Below are positions 46,295-56,736 of a stretch of 64,000 nucleotides of DNA, one piece after another. The notes beneath the pieces were generated by a model. The model was given only the letters and a program-made list of their open reading frames with translations, was not told where the DNA came from and searched no databases. The first letter of the stretch is position 1, and each line of letters opens with the position of its first letter. Location of the stretch: assembly GCF_026213295.1 (NCBI RefSeq), contig NC_079427.1:27917746-27981745 (forward strand), given 5' to 3'. Origin of the DNA: Gadus chalcogrammus. Taxonomy: Eukaryota > Chordata > Actinopteri > Gadiformes > Gadidae. The position numbers and the translations under genes are program-made.

Positions 46295-46970
46295 GTTTCT
46301 CAATTTGCGTTCTTTTTTGTATTTGTGTGCTTGCGTTCTTGTGAAACGTCATCAGTCGTAGCCCAAGTACTGTTCCAATTCAAAGTACGCATCAGGCCAA
46401 GTACTGTTGTAAAACCCGGAAGTGCTCTTGATGCGTTCTTAATTTGGCCGAAATATCGAGCCTGAATCGATGGTGACTTGTGTAGACTTGGGACCGTTAA
46501 ATATCCCAGGATGCATTTCGCATTCCTGTTTTAAAATATCAGTGTGTAAGCTATAAAATAGGCTATATGGGAACATTTTAAAAGTATAACAAAGTGGGAG
46601 GCCTTTTCAACATATTTACATAGCCTACTATTATTTTAAAATGAAAGAGGGGTTTGTAATTTGTTTATATTGTATAAGTCGCTGATGAAGAGAAACTTCT
46701 CTCGCGGACACGTCGGACAACGAAATATTTGATTTAATCTTAAAGCATGATCATGGGAAAAGTACTGGCAGCAAAGTTACCAAGGATACATTCAGCGAGA
46801 CAATAGATGAACAAGATTATTATAGGATAACGTTTTCATTGTGGGTAGGGAGTGGGAGTGACCTAAGGCCAAGTACATTTGTAATACAATAGGTGGAAAT
46901 TGGACATGTCTGCATGTCTCTAAGACATGGCTGTAAACAAGTTTACACAACAAAGAAGTCAGTCGATTGG
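46295..46970. other. No gene recognised
   Basis: Unique sequence between the foldback element and the Harbinger element. It may be the continuation of the retroviral LTR cut by the Harbinger element, but I could not confirm this. Confidence 0.3.
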
Positions 46971-47076
46971 CCAGGGCCTCGTTTCCCGAAAGCGTCGTTA
47001 GCCTAAGTGGATCATGAAGTGCGTCGAAAGGGCATCGTAGAGTTGTCACCGCGTTTCCCGAAAGCATCATTGGTAA

Positions 47077-47845
47077 TGTTGGGAAAAATAACCTGCTGAG
47101 TACATCACATGTACATTATAAATATAGCTAACTCCTACCCTAGCCTGATGAGCACATCACATGGCAGACACATTACAATATAGTCAACTCTTGCTCTAAC
47201 CCAACGAACACAAACATGATAATATATAGTCAGGTCAAGGCCAGAGCCGAAGGCCCCATTTCCCAGGCGATGGTAGACACTCAGACAATGCACCAGTCAT
47301 CCTCAAGAACGGGAGAGCCACATTAATTTATCACACAGGAGACACTTTGAAGCTCTCCCCCGTTAGAAGGAACCAAGAGAAACACCTGCCCATACCAGGG
47401 GCCTGAGAGCCACATTAAATTATCACACACTAGACACTTCGGGGGGGCACTCCCCCGTTTTAATTTATCACACCGGAGACACGAGGAGCTCTCCCCCGTT
47501 AGGAGAAGATCCAGGGCCTGGGAGCCAAGGTCCAGCAAAAACACACAGAACCACACACACCTCAAACGCACACACCTCATCGAGAGGAGGATACAGCATA
47601 AAAACTGTACCACACAGGGACTCTTCACTCTTCTTCTGAAGCAGACCTTCCACGGAGGCGAAGCTCCGGACGAACCATCAGCGCTGATTAGGGACTTAGA
47701 CATATTCGATTTCTCACGCTTTATGACTCTGTATAACCGTTGCCACTTTACTTAATAAATCCAAGGTCCTCGTGCCGACAGACTTTATTACCTCTCCGTC
47801 TCATTTCATCTGGTCCAGTAACTAGACAGATCGTTTTTCCCCACA
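47077..47845 (+). mobile_element. Solo LTR, same family as 1869-2635, opposite orientation
   Basis: 769 bp, starting TGTTGGGAAAAATAACC and ending TTTTTCCCCACA, flanked by GTAA on both sides (4 bp). On the plus (sense) strand a TATA-like CATAAAAAC lies near 47595 and AATAAA at 47754, about 90 bp before the end. No internal sequence. Confidence 0.87.
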
Positions 47846-48179
47846 GTAACGAACTTCGTGAAAACGCTCATAACTAACAAGTACTCCAGGGGTACTCGTA
47901 GGTACTCGTAGAACGCTAAGAGCATCGTTAGCCTACTATAGGCTCAGCTCACCATCGGACATTCCGTGTATTGGATGCGTTTTATTAAAACGCATTGCGC
48001 CTTTATGTTCTTAGTTTGGTGATTAATAAAGATTATTAATTTATTTATTAAAAAAGACGTTAAAATGGCCAAAATAAAACGGGACAGTCCAGAAAAAGTT
48101 TGCGCAGGCAGGATTTGTGCAGACTGTGACATAGGCTACTCATAAAATATAGCCTAAAATAACCCCAAAAATTAAACAA

Positions 48180-48360
48180 AATAATGAATGAAAGAAATGA
48201 AAGGAAAGGAAAAAAAAATGAATGAAAGAAATGAAAATATATATATATATAATAATGAATGAAAGAAATGACAAAAAGATATAATAAAATAATGAATGAA
48301 ATGAAAGAAAAAAGAAACCAAATAATGAATGAAAGAAATGAAAATAAAATTAAAGGCAAA
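48180..48360. repeat. AATGAATGAAAGAAATG-type simple repeat
   Basis: Irregular tandem GAATGAAAGAAATGA units with short (TA)n. The Phe/Ile-rich minus-strand frame through it is an artefact that extends the transposase frame. Confidence 0.85.
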
Positions 48361-48399
48361 AGGAGCAGGCAAAAGGCTGGGATATGGTGGGGATTGGTC

Positions 48400-49640
48400 A
48401 CGTTGACGGGGATGTTTAGTGACAGCGTAATCCGGGAGGCCGTCCCGAAACGGATCTTCCTCGTCCGGTTCACCCAACGCCACCCCAGCCTTGGCTGCAA
48501 TGTTGTGCAACATTGCTGTCACTGCAGATCACAGCGCACGACTTGGCTGGCGCAAACTGGAGCCCTCCGCCGGACTTGTGGAGGCATCGGAAGCGCAACT
48601 TCCACCTGCCGATCGTGCGCTCGACAATGCACCATGCCACACGGTGGGCTTCGGTGTACCGTTCCTCGTGGACGTCTCCCGGGTTAGCCACTGGGGTGAA
48701 CAGGTGAGGCCTAAGCGGATAGCCACTGTCTCCGAGGAGCTGTCACGTTAAAATTGTACCGGGGGCGAAAATTGTACCGGCCTACGGGATCGCGTCAAAT
48801 GACGTGGGAAGGTTCTTGTACATTCCTACGTCATTTGACGCGATCGCCTCGATTAAACAATTAAATACAATACAAATATAAAGTAAAAACAAGTGTTATC
48901 TAGCGATCCGTTATCTGTATTATGTTATTTCGTCTTTTGGAAACATGAGCCGAATGTTGTCGACAGGTTGTCAAGATGTAAACAACTGATGACGTAGGCC
49001 GGTACAATTTTCGCCCCCGGTACAATTTTAACGTGACAGAGCCGCCACTCTCCCCTGGAGGCTGCAGCCAGCCGTCCGATGGAGGACTCGCGGAACACGA
49101 AGGAGTCGTGACTCGTGAGTGCTTCCAGGCCATCTCGCTACGAAATCCAGGATGATGCCCTGATGGTCGCACACCACCTGGCAGTTGACAGCGGCATATC
49201 CCTTCCGACAGATGTAGACGTGGCCATCAACGTGGGGTGTGAGAATTGGAATCAAAGTTCCATCCACGACTCCGGCCACTGGGATGCGGAACGACCGAAA
49301 AAAGTTATCTTGGGTCGCACCCATCTCGTCTCTGCTGTGGAAACGGACGTGTCGCGGTACGAGACGAAGGAGGCTGTATGTCACTGCCTGGACCGATCTG
49401 CACACTGACGCCTTGCACAGGCCCTGGCCATCTCTTACCCCCTGCAGGAAGCTCCCTGTGGCGTAGAATCGGAGGGCGGCCAAGAGCTGCACTTGCGGTG
49501 TGAGCGCAAAGCTCCTCCTTGTAGCACGTCTGAGGTCTTGCCTGATCGCCCCAAGCAGCTGTCTGATGGCCTCCCTGGGCAGCCTGTAGCGCTGTATGAC
49601 TGCGCGTTTCTAGAGGCCTTACCCTTTTTCCGGAGGGTCT
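48400..49640 (-). pseudogene. HARBI1-like: HARBI1-like transposase, interrupted by a MITE
   Basis: Seen: ALTPQVQLLAALRFYATGSF, GLCKASVCRSVQAVTYSLLR, FFRSFRIPVAGVVDGTLIPI (catalytic Asp in VVDGT), VDGHVYICRKGYAAVNCQVV, CDHQGIILDFVARWPGSTHE (second Asp), then the MITE, then NPGDVHEERYTEAHR, IVERTIGRWKLRFRCLHKSG (catalytic Glu) and, after a frameshift near 48525, TAMLHNIAAKAGVALGEPD. Known: this is the DDE_4 domain of PIF/Harbinger transposases, similar to HARBI1. The frame opens upstream of 49600 but the start is not clear. The catalytic residues are all present; the MITE and one frameshift are the main damage. Confidence 0.87.
48741..49038. mobile_element. 298 bp MITE with 44 bp inverted repeats and 4 bp duplication
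   Basis: TGTCACGTTAAAATTGTACC at the left and its reverse complement at the right; the repeats stay perfect to GGCCTAC, about 44 bp, and contain AAATTGTACCGG twice. Flanked by GAGC on both sides; removing the MITE and one GAGC restores the transposase frame (WRL then LGDSGYP). An inner inverted repeat (CGCGTCAAATGACGT) lies at 48790-48845. Confidence 0.85.
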
Positions 49641-50150
49641 TTTATAGCCAATCAAATGATCAATCAAGGAAACTTTATGCGGAATCAGATTAAGTCGGCT
49701 CTCTTTGCTGTGCAAAGCATGTTTCAGAAATCAGCCCATTAAGATAAATGTAGTTGTCACACAAGCTATTTTTAATTTTTTGTCATGGAATTATTTCAGG
49801 GGAACGCCGTGAAACGCACAGTGCATTCAGGATTAGGACTGATATATGTCGGCTTAAGCCTAATCAATTGTGTTTTAATGTCTTTAGCATTCATATAATT
49901 GCAGTCTATTTTTTTCGTGGGCTACTCTGCTGTTGTCCTTGACAATTTTCCTGCGACATTCCTGCGTCTCCCCCTCCTACGGAGCCCATTTCAGCACCGT
50001 GTCAGTAGACAGTTACAATCCTACGAAGTCCTGAGTGCAGCGAATGCGCGTTCACGTTAAGAGGAGTTTCGGGAAACGCGAAAAAGAAATTATTGATGGT
50101 TCGAAAGATCCATCAGGAAAATGATCCTACGAGCGAAGATCCATCGATAT
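49641..50150. other. Left-over Harbinger interior, no second gene seen
   Basis: Autonomous Harbingers also encode a Myb-like protein. I find no trihelix/SANT pattern here on either strand. Confidence 0.4.
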
Positions 50151-50168
50151 CGGGAAACGGGGCCCTGG

Positions 50169-50374
50169 TCTCAATACCAGACTCACTGGCTCCAGTGGGG
50201 ATTCAAATCCGAATTACCTTAACCTCTCTCAGTTGGAGAGAGGAAGGGATGTATTTTAAGATACAGGGAGAATGTATACAGTTCCTTCTAATGTGCATGA
50301 TAATTATATAAACCAGGTTAATATAATTTGTATATGATTGTATATTTATAGTTATGATTGACATTTCCACGACA
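50169..50374 (-). mobile_element. Possible start of the 3' LTR of the 50-60 kb retrovirus
   Basis: On the minus strand, TGTCGTGGAAATGTCAATC follows a purine tract and would be the first bases of an LTR. It is cut after about 200 bp by the Harbinger end. It contains GGATTCAAATCC, like a tRNA B box. No 5' LTR copy was found to confirm it. Confidence 0.4.
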
Positions 50375-50389
50375 GTTCCTCCCTTTTTG
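50375..50389 (-). promoter_or_regulatory. Putative polypurine tract
   Basis: AAAAAGGGAGGAAC on the minus strand, directly before TGTC. Composition and place match a gammaretrovirus-type polypurine tract. Confidence 0.5.
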
Positions 50390-50399
50390 ATCATAAGAT

Positions 50400-50900
50400 C
50401 AACACTTATTACAGGTGATATATTATGTCACAGGATTACAAATGATGGTAAAACAAGTTAAAGCACAGAATAATAGGAACAAAATTCAAAGAAATTAGTA
50501 AAAATCAATCATTAATAAAGTAATCAATATGTACATTAGTAAAATAGTAAAAGTAAAAGTAATCATTAATAAAGTAATAAAAATTAAATTCAAAGAAATT
50601 AGTAAAAGTAATAATTCATAAAGTAATAACAATTAAATTCAAAGAAATTAGTAAAAGTAATTAATAAAATAATAAAATGAAATTCAAAGAAATTAGTACA
50701 ATTCAAAGAAATTAGTAAAGCAATCATTAATAATCATTAATAAAATAATAAAATGAAATTCTAAGAAATTAGTAAAATTCAAAGAAATTAGTAAAGCAAT
50801 CATTAATAACCGTTAATAATCAAATGAAATTCAAAGAAATTAGTAAAAATAAACAAAGCAATAAATATGTACATTAGTAAAACTTGTAAATAGAGAGCTT
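50400..50900. repeat. AT-rich degenerate tandem repeat
   Basis: Repeated ATTCAAAGAAATTAGTAAAA and ATTAATAAAGTAATAA units, about ten in all. It lies where the second half of env would be expected. Confidence 0.82.
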
Positions 50901-50915
50901 AAGATTAACTATGTG

Positions 50916-51488
50916 TCAATCAGGACACTCATTTTCCATTTGGTAACTCTTCATTGGAGTAAGGGGCCCATTTGTTTCACATGGGTATGTTCTTAGGGGA
51001 TACTGTGTGATGTTAGGGCATTCTGTTATCATCCAACTCCAATCGTTTGTCCGAGTGTTCAATGGAATCAAACCTGATTTGTAGTAGGAGTAGAAAACGG
51101 CTGCCATAGCACATGGGGATAGCGCTACAGCCATCAAGGGTAATCCTGAGGATGCAGAGTGGGGTCTGATTCCACAGACCTTGGTGGTGTTGAAGTGGGT
51201 TTGAGCTGCAGCAAGTAGGCTTGCAAACTGGTTGTGTGATGATGTGGTTAGCTGGGGTTCCGCTATGGTCGGGAGTCGGTCGTTGTTACTGGTGGTTGCG
51301 TTGCATTGGTCTGCTGGGCTCATCAGGAGTATTATGCAGATCGCGGTAGAGGTGGTCCATCCGAGGCGATGGTGCTTTCCTCTTCCGGAGGTGCTGGGCG
51401 GCATCGGCTTGCATGGATCCATTCTGGTTTTCCTTGGAGTTTGACTGCAGTCCTCGTGGTCAGTAACACCTGGATTGGTCCTTGCCAT
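50916..51488 (-). pseudogene. env: Retroviral env, N-terminal part only
   Basis: Seen: 190 codons from 51488, with a basic N-terminus, a hydrophobic segment (TAICIILLMSP) that could be a signal peptide, several N-x-S/T sites (NATT, NTTK, NITQ) and paired Cys. Its start overlaps the end of integrase by about 150 bases in another frame, as in gamma- and epsilonretroviruses. The frame ends at 50916 and passes into a simple repeat, so the rest of the surface subunit and all of the transmembrane subunit are missing. Assigned by position and features; the sequence itself is not one I recognise. Confidence 0.6.
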
Positions 51489-51598
51489 CTGGGGAGGAGA
51501 ACATTTGGGTTAAGTGACTTTAACATGATCATATCACCAGGATGAAAGCCATGGGTAGGGCTGTCAGATGGTATTGGGAGGCTTATACTGACTTTCAA
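51332..51598 (-). pseudogene. pol: Integrase C-terminal domain
   Basis: Seen: HGFHPGDMIMLKSLN, LLPRWQGPIQVLLTTRTAVK and PEWIHASRCRPAPPE. Known: the GD.V.....L.PRW.GP..VLLTT.TA.KV.G...WIH pattern is the gammaretrovirus-type integrase C-terminal domain. It lies in a different frame from the core, with a break at 51598-51600. Confidence 0.85.
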
Positions 51599-51599
51599 A

Positions 51600-52244
51600 T
51601 TATGTTGTCATCAGTTTAGCTAGAGCTATGGTGTAGTCAGTGATAGCTTCATCTGTCCATACTAGAGCTGCTCTGCTAGTTGTTGGAGGTGGGCTAACTC
51701 CTGTGGACATAACTCTGCCCATGAGTACCTCATGGGGTGACAGTCCTGTTGTTCTGCATGGGGTACTTCTTATGGTATATAATACCAAGGGAAGCGCGTC
51801 TGGCCAGGCCAGGCCAGTGTCATCAACAGTTTTTCCTAACTTGGATTTAATGGTGCCATTCATCCTTTCTACTTGTCCTGATGATTGAGGATGGTAAGGA
51901 ACATGTAGCTGCCAGTTTATTCCTAGTGTTTGACACATCTTTTTTACAATTTGGCCAGTGAAATGAGTTCCCCTGTCACTATTTATGCTTTGGGGTAGGC
52001 CAAATCGGGGAATCACATCTCTCATTAGACATTTTACAACAGTAGACGTATCATCTTTTCTTGTGGGGAATACTTCTACCCACTTTGAAAACATGTCTAC
52101 GCATACCAACAACATATACTTGTAGCCTTGTTTTGGAGGCATGTGAACAAAATCTATTTGCATATTTACAAAAGGGCCGGATGAAGGAGGTAGGTGATCA
52201 TGTTTTGCCAGTTTAATGTTACCTCTTGCATGTTGAGCACATAT
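51600..52244 (-). pseudogene. pol: Integrase catalytic core
   Basis: Seen: ICAQHARGNI, PFVNMQIDFVHMP (Asp), YMLLVCVDMFSKWVEVFPTR, QSINSDRGTHFTGQIV (Asp), YHPQSSGQVERMNGTIKSKL (Glu), LPLVLYTIRSTPCRTTGLSP. All three catalytic residues are present and the core has no stop. The zinc-binding C-x2-C (YCNQCL) is separated from it by the MITE at 52248-52751. Confidence 0.9.
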
Positions 52245-52247
52245 TAA

Positions 52248-52751
52248 GGCCCCGTTTACACGAAGGGAAAACGCAGATATTTTCACACGGTTTGGCCTCT
52301 CATTTACACGAAAACGCCGTTCTTGTCACAGAAAACGATCATTTCTAAAAACTCCGGGCAAAGTGGAGATTTCTGAAAACGCCGGTTACGCGTTGTCGTG
52401 TCAACGGGTAGAAACGGGGTTTTAGGTTCTGAAACGTCACATTATGCGCCAGGAAATGCTTAAACTCATATGAGCGCCTTATGTTTACAGTTTGTTTGTT
52501 ACAGGAAGACGCTCGTGTTATTCGTTGTTGTTGATTCTGAGGATTCTGATTGGCTTGCATGGCTTTATCCTTCTCCCTACACTGCCGCCCATAGGTTTGG
52601 CATAGTTATAATGTCCCAATGGCGTATTTATCCGTTTTGATGTAAACGACAACTTTTTTGAAAACGATGTTGTGTGCACAATGTTATTTTTGAAAACGGA
52701 GGGGGGGGAATATTTGTTTCTATAAATACCCTGCTACGTATAAACGTGGCC
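52248..52751. mobile_element. Harbinger-type MITE, 504 bp, TAA duplication, in integrase
   Basis: Left end GGCCCCGTTTACACGA; right end, reverse complement, GGCCACGTTTATACGT; flanked by TAA on both sides (52245-52247, 52752-52754). Repeated GAAAACG motifs inside. A 3 bp TWA-type duplication is typical of PIF/Harbinger. Confidence 0.83.
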
Positions 52752-53402
52752 TAAGCATTGATTGCAATATTGCTCAGTTGCAGTGGTATGTCCTGGTGCA
52801 AACCATTGAGATTGAATGACATGGTTCATCCCCCCTTTCCCTATATGCGAAGGGGTGTGTGCCAGTCGGCACAGAGAGTGGAGAAGGGATCGAGGGGCCA
52901 CTATCCTACCATCAGGGTGGAGCCACAAGCCTGACTCAGAGGGTGTACAACCATTCTTGGACCAGACTGCCTTTTCACAACCATCAGCACTATTTTGTAG
53001 TATAGTGACATCATTAAGTGAGGGGACTGGTATCAAGTTAGATTGCACTGTTTTGGGACCTTGTAGGACCATCATGGAGGGGTTCAATGCAGCTTGTTTA
53101 GCAGCGAAATCTGCTAATGCATTACCCTGGGAAACTGAATCAGATCCACCTGTGTGCGCTTCACATTTTACAACAGACAATTCGGATGGGAACATTATAG
53201 ATTCTAGTAAATGTTTTACCATAGCACAGTGTTGGATAGGTTTACCAGAGGTGGTAATGAATCCTCTATGTTTCCACAGCATACCAAAATCATGGACTAC
53301 GCCGAAAGCATATCTAGAGGTAGTGTAAATAGTAGCAGATTTTCCTTTAGCCAAAACACAAGCTCTAGTTAATGCAAACCGCTCAGCCAATTGAGCTGAC
53401 AT
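52752..53402 (-). pseudogene. pol: RNase H second half and integrase zinc-binding domain
   Basis: Seen: AERFALTRACVLAKGKSATI, YTTSRYAFGVVHDFG, MLWKHRGFITTSGKPI, KCEAHTGGSDSVSQGNALAD, then SLCRLAHTPSHIGKGGMNHV (HH) and YCNQCL (CC). Known: retroviral RNase H usually has Asp in YTDSRYAF; here it is Thr, so a catalytic residue is lost. The frame before 53402 is shifted relative to the reverse transcriptase. Confidence 0.87.
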
Positions 53403-53479
53403 ACCCGGAGGGAGTGACGCTGATTCTACAATGTCAAAATCAGTTACAACAGCATATCCTGATCTATAATCAGTGTCTG

Positions 53480-54502
53480 TCAGTCTGGAGGAAGAGCCGT
53501 GTATTGTTCTACAGTTTCAACACAAGGATGTTCATATGCGTCATTTTCATAAGAGTCAAACATTAGTGCGGCTGGGTTTACAGGGGGGGAGCGTTTCAAA
53601 TGTAGATTTGGTTTGCTTAATAGTATTACTTCATAACCTGTTCTTCGTGCATTAGTGAAATATTGTGTTGCTGCGGAATTAAGTAATAATTGAACTGCAT
53701 GTGGAACATATATTGTGCAATCATGATCTAAAACAATTGGTGAAGACTTTTCAACCATAACTGCAGCAGCCGCTACATACCGGAGACAACCTGGCATGCC
53801 GAGAACAACTGGTGGTAAAGAGGTGGAGTAGTATGCTACTGGGCGTTTACCTGAGCAGTGTTGCTGGGACAGAATACCATTAGCATGACCGTTGCATTCA
53901 GAGACAAATAGGTGAAATGGTAATGAGTAATCAGGCAATCCTAAAGCTGGGGCAGTACTTAAAGCTTTTCTTAGAGATTCAAATGCAATATTTATTTCTT
54001 CTGACCACTCAATGTGAACAGGCTTGTCGTTTAAAGTAGCCTTTCTCAACACAGCTTCCATTGCTCTATATTCAAAAATCCATTGTCTGCAGAAATTAGC
54101 CATGCCGAGGAAAGACATCATTTGTTTCTTAGTCTGTGGGCGTGTAGTTGAGAGCAGAGTCGTTATTCTACCTGGAGAAAGTTGGCGAGGGCCGTTATGA
54201 AGTACATGACCTAAATACTGTACGCGTTCTTGACAGTACTGCATTTTGGAGAGGCTTGCACGGTGTCCTTTGTTTGCTAGATGTGTGAGTAAGAGAAGAG
54301 TGTCCTTAATGCAAACATCTTTGGAAGGGGAAGCTAGAAGTATATCATCTGCGTATTGGATGAGGGTGCTGTTACCAAGCAAATGCAAGTCAGCTAGATC
54401 ACGATTTACTGCTGCAGCATAAATAGTAGGGCTCTCAGTGTATCCTTGTGGCATTCTGGTCCATGTGTGTCTGGTACTATGGGTGTGATAGGAACAACGC
54501 AA
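53480..54502 (-). pseudogene. pol: Reverse transcriptase (palm to connection) and RNase H start
   Basis: Seen: TWTRMPQGYTESPTIYAAAV, IQYADDILLASPSK (catalytic YADD), KMQYCQERVQYLGHVLHNGP, KKQMMSFLGMANFCRQWI, APALGLPDYSLPFHLFVSE, GKRPVAYYSTSLPPV. Known: this is the gamma/epsilonretrovirus-type order. The stretch that should hold the first catalytic Asp is missing: the frame goes from VVPITPIVPD in the preceding reading frame directly to TWTRMPQG, a deletion of roughly 50 codons plus a shift at about 54480. Inactive. Confidence 0.9.
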
Positions 54503-55683
54503 TTGTTAACTGCTCTCAAATCTTGTACAAATCTCCATTCATCTGATCTCCCTGGCTTCGGGAGGGGCAATATGGGTGTGTTACAAGGACTATTAGTTTC
54601 CTTTAGAATACCTTGAGATAAGAAAGAAGTTATTACTGGCTGAATCCCATCTAATGCTTCGGGGGACAAACGATACTGTCGAATACAAGGCAAAGTAGCA
54701 TTTGACTTTAATGCAACCTTAAGAGGTGGTGAAGAGGTTACAAATCCTGCATGATTTTTATGCATGGCCCATAGATTAGATGGTACCTGGGATAAACTCT
54801 GGGGTGGACTGTAATCAGGAGACGGTGCTGGAGAGTGTTTTTCGAATGTACAACTCGAATTCGCAAACAACGGGGTTTTCAAATCTAGTCTCCAACCGTC
54901 AGACTGTAGTGTGTGCAGTATACCTCTAGAGGTCGCTGATGAACTAATGGGTTTTGTGTTGTGTAGGGTTTTAATCATGTTTTCTAATTCTTGGGGTGTA
55001 TGTGTTGGTGAAATAGCTAGTATGATGTGTGGTACTGTATCGTCGTGAAGGAGAGAAAATTGGTCTTTTGTGAGAGACACAACTGCAGCACAACCGGCCG
55101 GACCAATGTATAGTTGCGTGATAGGATTAAATGCATCAGTGTGATTTAGAAACAAGCACGTCTTCTGTTGATATTCTATTGGTACGACGTCGTTAAATGT
55201 AGCGTTACAATGAAAGGTTTCAAAAGGTAACATTTGCGTTAGACCTGGGGACGTTTTAGACAAACTTTGAATGTTTTCGATATTGCAGATATCAACACTA
55301 GGTTTTCCTAACAATCTCCACAAGTAAGCAGTAGTTACTTCGGTATGCGTTAACAATTGGGAAGCCTGAATTAACTTATCATCGGGTATTCGCATAAACA
55401 AACCATCCGGAGTGCAAAAGATTACTGCATTTAGTTTACACAACATATCTCGTCCCATTAAATTAACAGGAGAGGAGGGAGAGATTAAAAACTTCTGTTC
55501 CAACGGGACATTTGAAACAATAGTAGGAACCGGCTTTGATATTGTTTCACTCATCGCTATGCCAGCAATACCAACCGTTCTCAATGTTTGGTTACTTTCT
55601 TGTAAAATACCAGTTTTGTTAATAGCTGATACTGTAGCACCAGAATCGACAAGAAATTCAAAATGGTTTTGTCCTACCTGCAC
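54406..55683 (-). pseudogene. pro-pol: Retroviral protease and reverse transcriptase fingers
   Basis: Seen: FEFLVDSGATVSAI (protease active site), PVNLMGRDMLCKLNA (the conserved LLGRD-type helix), then a long spacer and NLWAMHKNHAGFVTSSPPLK, IRQYRLSPEALDGI, NSPCNTPILPLPKPGRSDEW and RFVQDLRAVN. Known: retropepsin followed by the reverse transcriptase finger region of gamma-type viruses. It is in the same frame as the gag stop at 55765-55767, with one further TGA between. Confidence 0.9.
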
Positions 55684-55764
55684 GGATCATTTAGGGTTTT
55701 CGGTGGGGGTGGAAGACAGTTGAAGAAGCGTTGCCTGGATCGTTGTTTCCTTCTCCAAGGGGTC

Positions 55765-56736
55765 CTAGTAATGATTATACTCACCTTGGCGTTGGAGCGG
55801 GTTCTTCATGGTGTGGGGGGCGCGGACTGGTTCCATGGGCGGGGCCGACGGTTTGGCCTCATCGCTGTGTTTCTTTCTGCAATATTTCTCCCAATGACTA
55901 ATCTTTTCGCAGTAACTGCATCTGGGGGGTTCACGTGTGTCCTTTCCATACCAGTCGCTGTGGTTATGGTTTTCTGTTTTATTAAAATCTTTAACGTGAC
56001 TTTCTTTTGAATTAAAATCGTGTTGGTCTTGGTCGTTATCATTAGTACGTTCTCTGTACTCCTGGGTCTGTTTTATGAACGGTCTTTTGTTCCGTTCTTT
56101 GAAGTTGTGCTGTAGAAACATTCCTGCTTGATGGTTACTTTGGTTAGTTTTCTTTTTATCTTTAAACATGCCTAAGCGTTCCATATTAGCCAATTGTGTG
56201 GTTAGTTGAGTTAGTGTTTTTTCCTGCCATTGCAAATCAGTTAGAATGAGAAGAGAGCGAGTTTGTGGGTTAAGGCAGTTTATAAACGTTTGTACAGTAA
56301 ACATCATATTTGAGTCCATTGTTATTCCAGCACTTTCCTCCCATATGTGTCTAAAACGTTGAGAAAATTCTACGGGGGCTTCATCTGGTTTCTGTATGGT
56401 CTGAGTAACAATGGAAAAGTCAGCTTGACTTGATGCTTCGGCTTTTACCACTCTTTCACAGACTGTGTCCAACCAAATGTCTAGGGAGATGTTGTTTCCC
56501 CTTTCTTCTGATCCCCATTCGGCTCTTTGAGGGACATGAAACAATTCTCGAACTAACTGCCATTTTGAATCGTATGCCAATTTTAGAATGATTAACACGT
56601 CTCCTGGTAAAGGACTGTAAATTGTACACATTTGATTCAACCAATGTAAAAAAGGTGTTGGCGCGCGAAGAGGATCTGGAGCATCTTTGGCCATTGATTG
56701 CGCTTCACTTGAGTGCTTGAGACGAAGAACCATATA
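55765..56736 (-). pseudogene. gag: Retroviral gag: capsid and nucleocapsid
   Basis: Seen: PFLHWLNQMCTIYSPLPGDV, QKPDEAPVEFSQRFRHIWEE (major homology region), LTQLTTQLANMERLGMF, a basic Lys-rich stretch, and one zinc knuckle CSYCEKISHWEKYC (C-x2-C-x4-H-x4-C). It ends with a UAG codon. Known: a single knuckle and a UAG between gag and pro in the same frame are gammaretrovirus-like. The N-terminal part of gag continues at 59388, beyond the inserted transposon. Confidence 0.85.

Larger units (their letters stand above)
46971..50168 (-). mobile_element. PIF/Harbinger element with 19 bp terminal repeats
   Basis: Seen: left end CCAGGGCCTCGTTTCCCGA; right end, reverse complement, CCAGGGCCCCGTTTCCCGA (18 of 19). 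Subterminal GTTTCCCGAAAGC motifs recur. Inside is a HARBI1-like transposase gene (-). A clean 3 bp duplication is not visible. It has been hit by a solo LTR (47077-47845) and by a MITE (48741-49038). Confidence 0.78.

Noticed and set aside
48060..48522. Phe/Ile-rich membrane-like protein
   Set aside because: Product of the GAATGAAAGAAATG simple repeat after the transposase C-terminus.
49641..50150. Myb-like second Harbinger gene
   Set aside because: Looked for on both strands; no Trp-spaced helix pattern seen.
50200..50225. tRNA or SINE promoter (GGATTCAAATCC)
   Set aside because: Only a B-box-like match; no A box at the right distance and no cloverleaf can be drawn.
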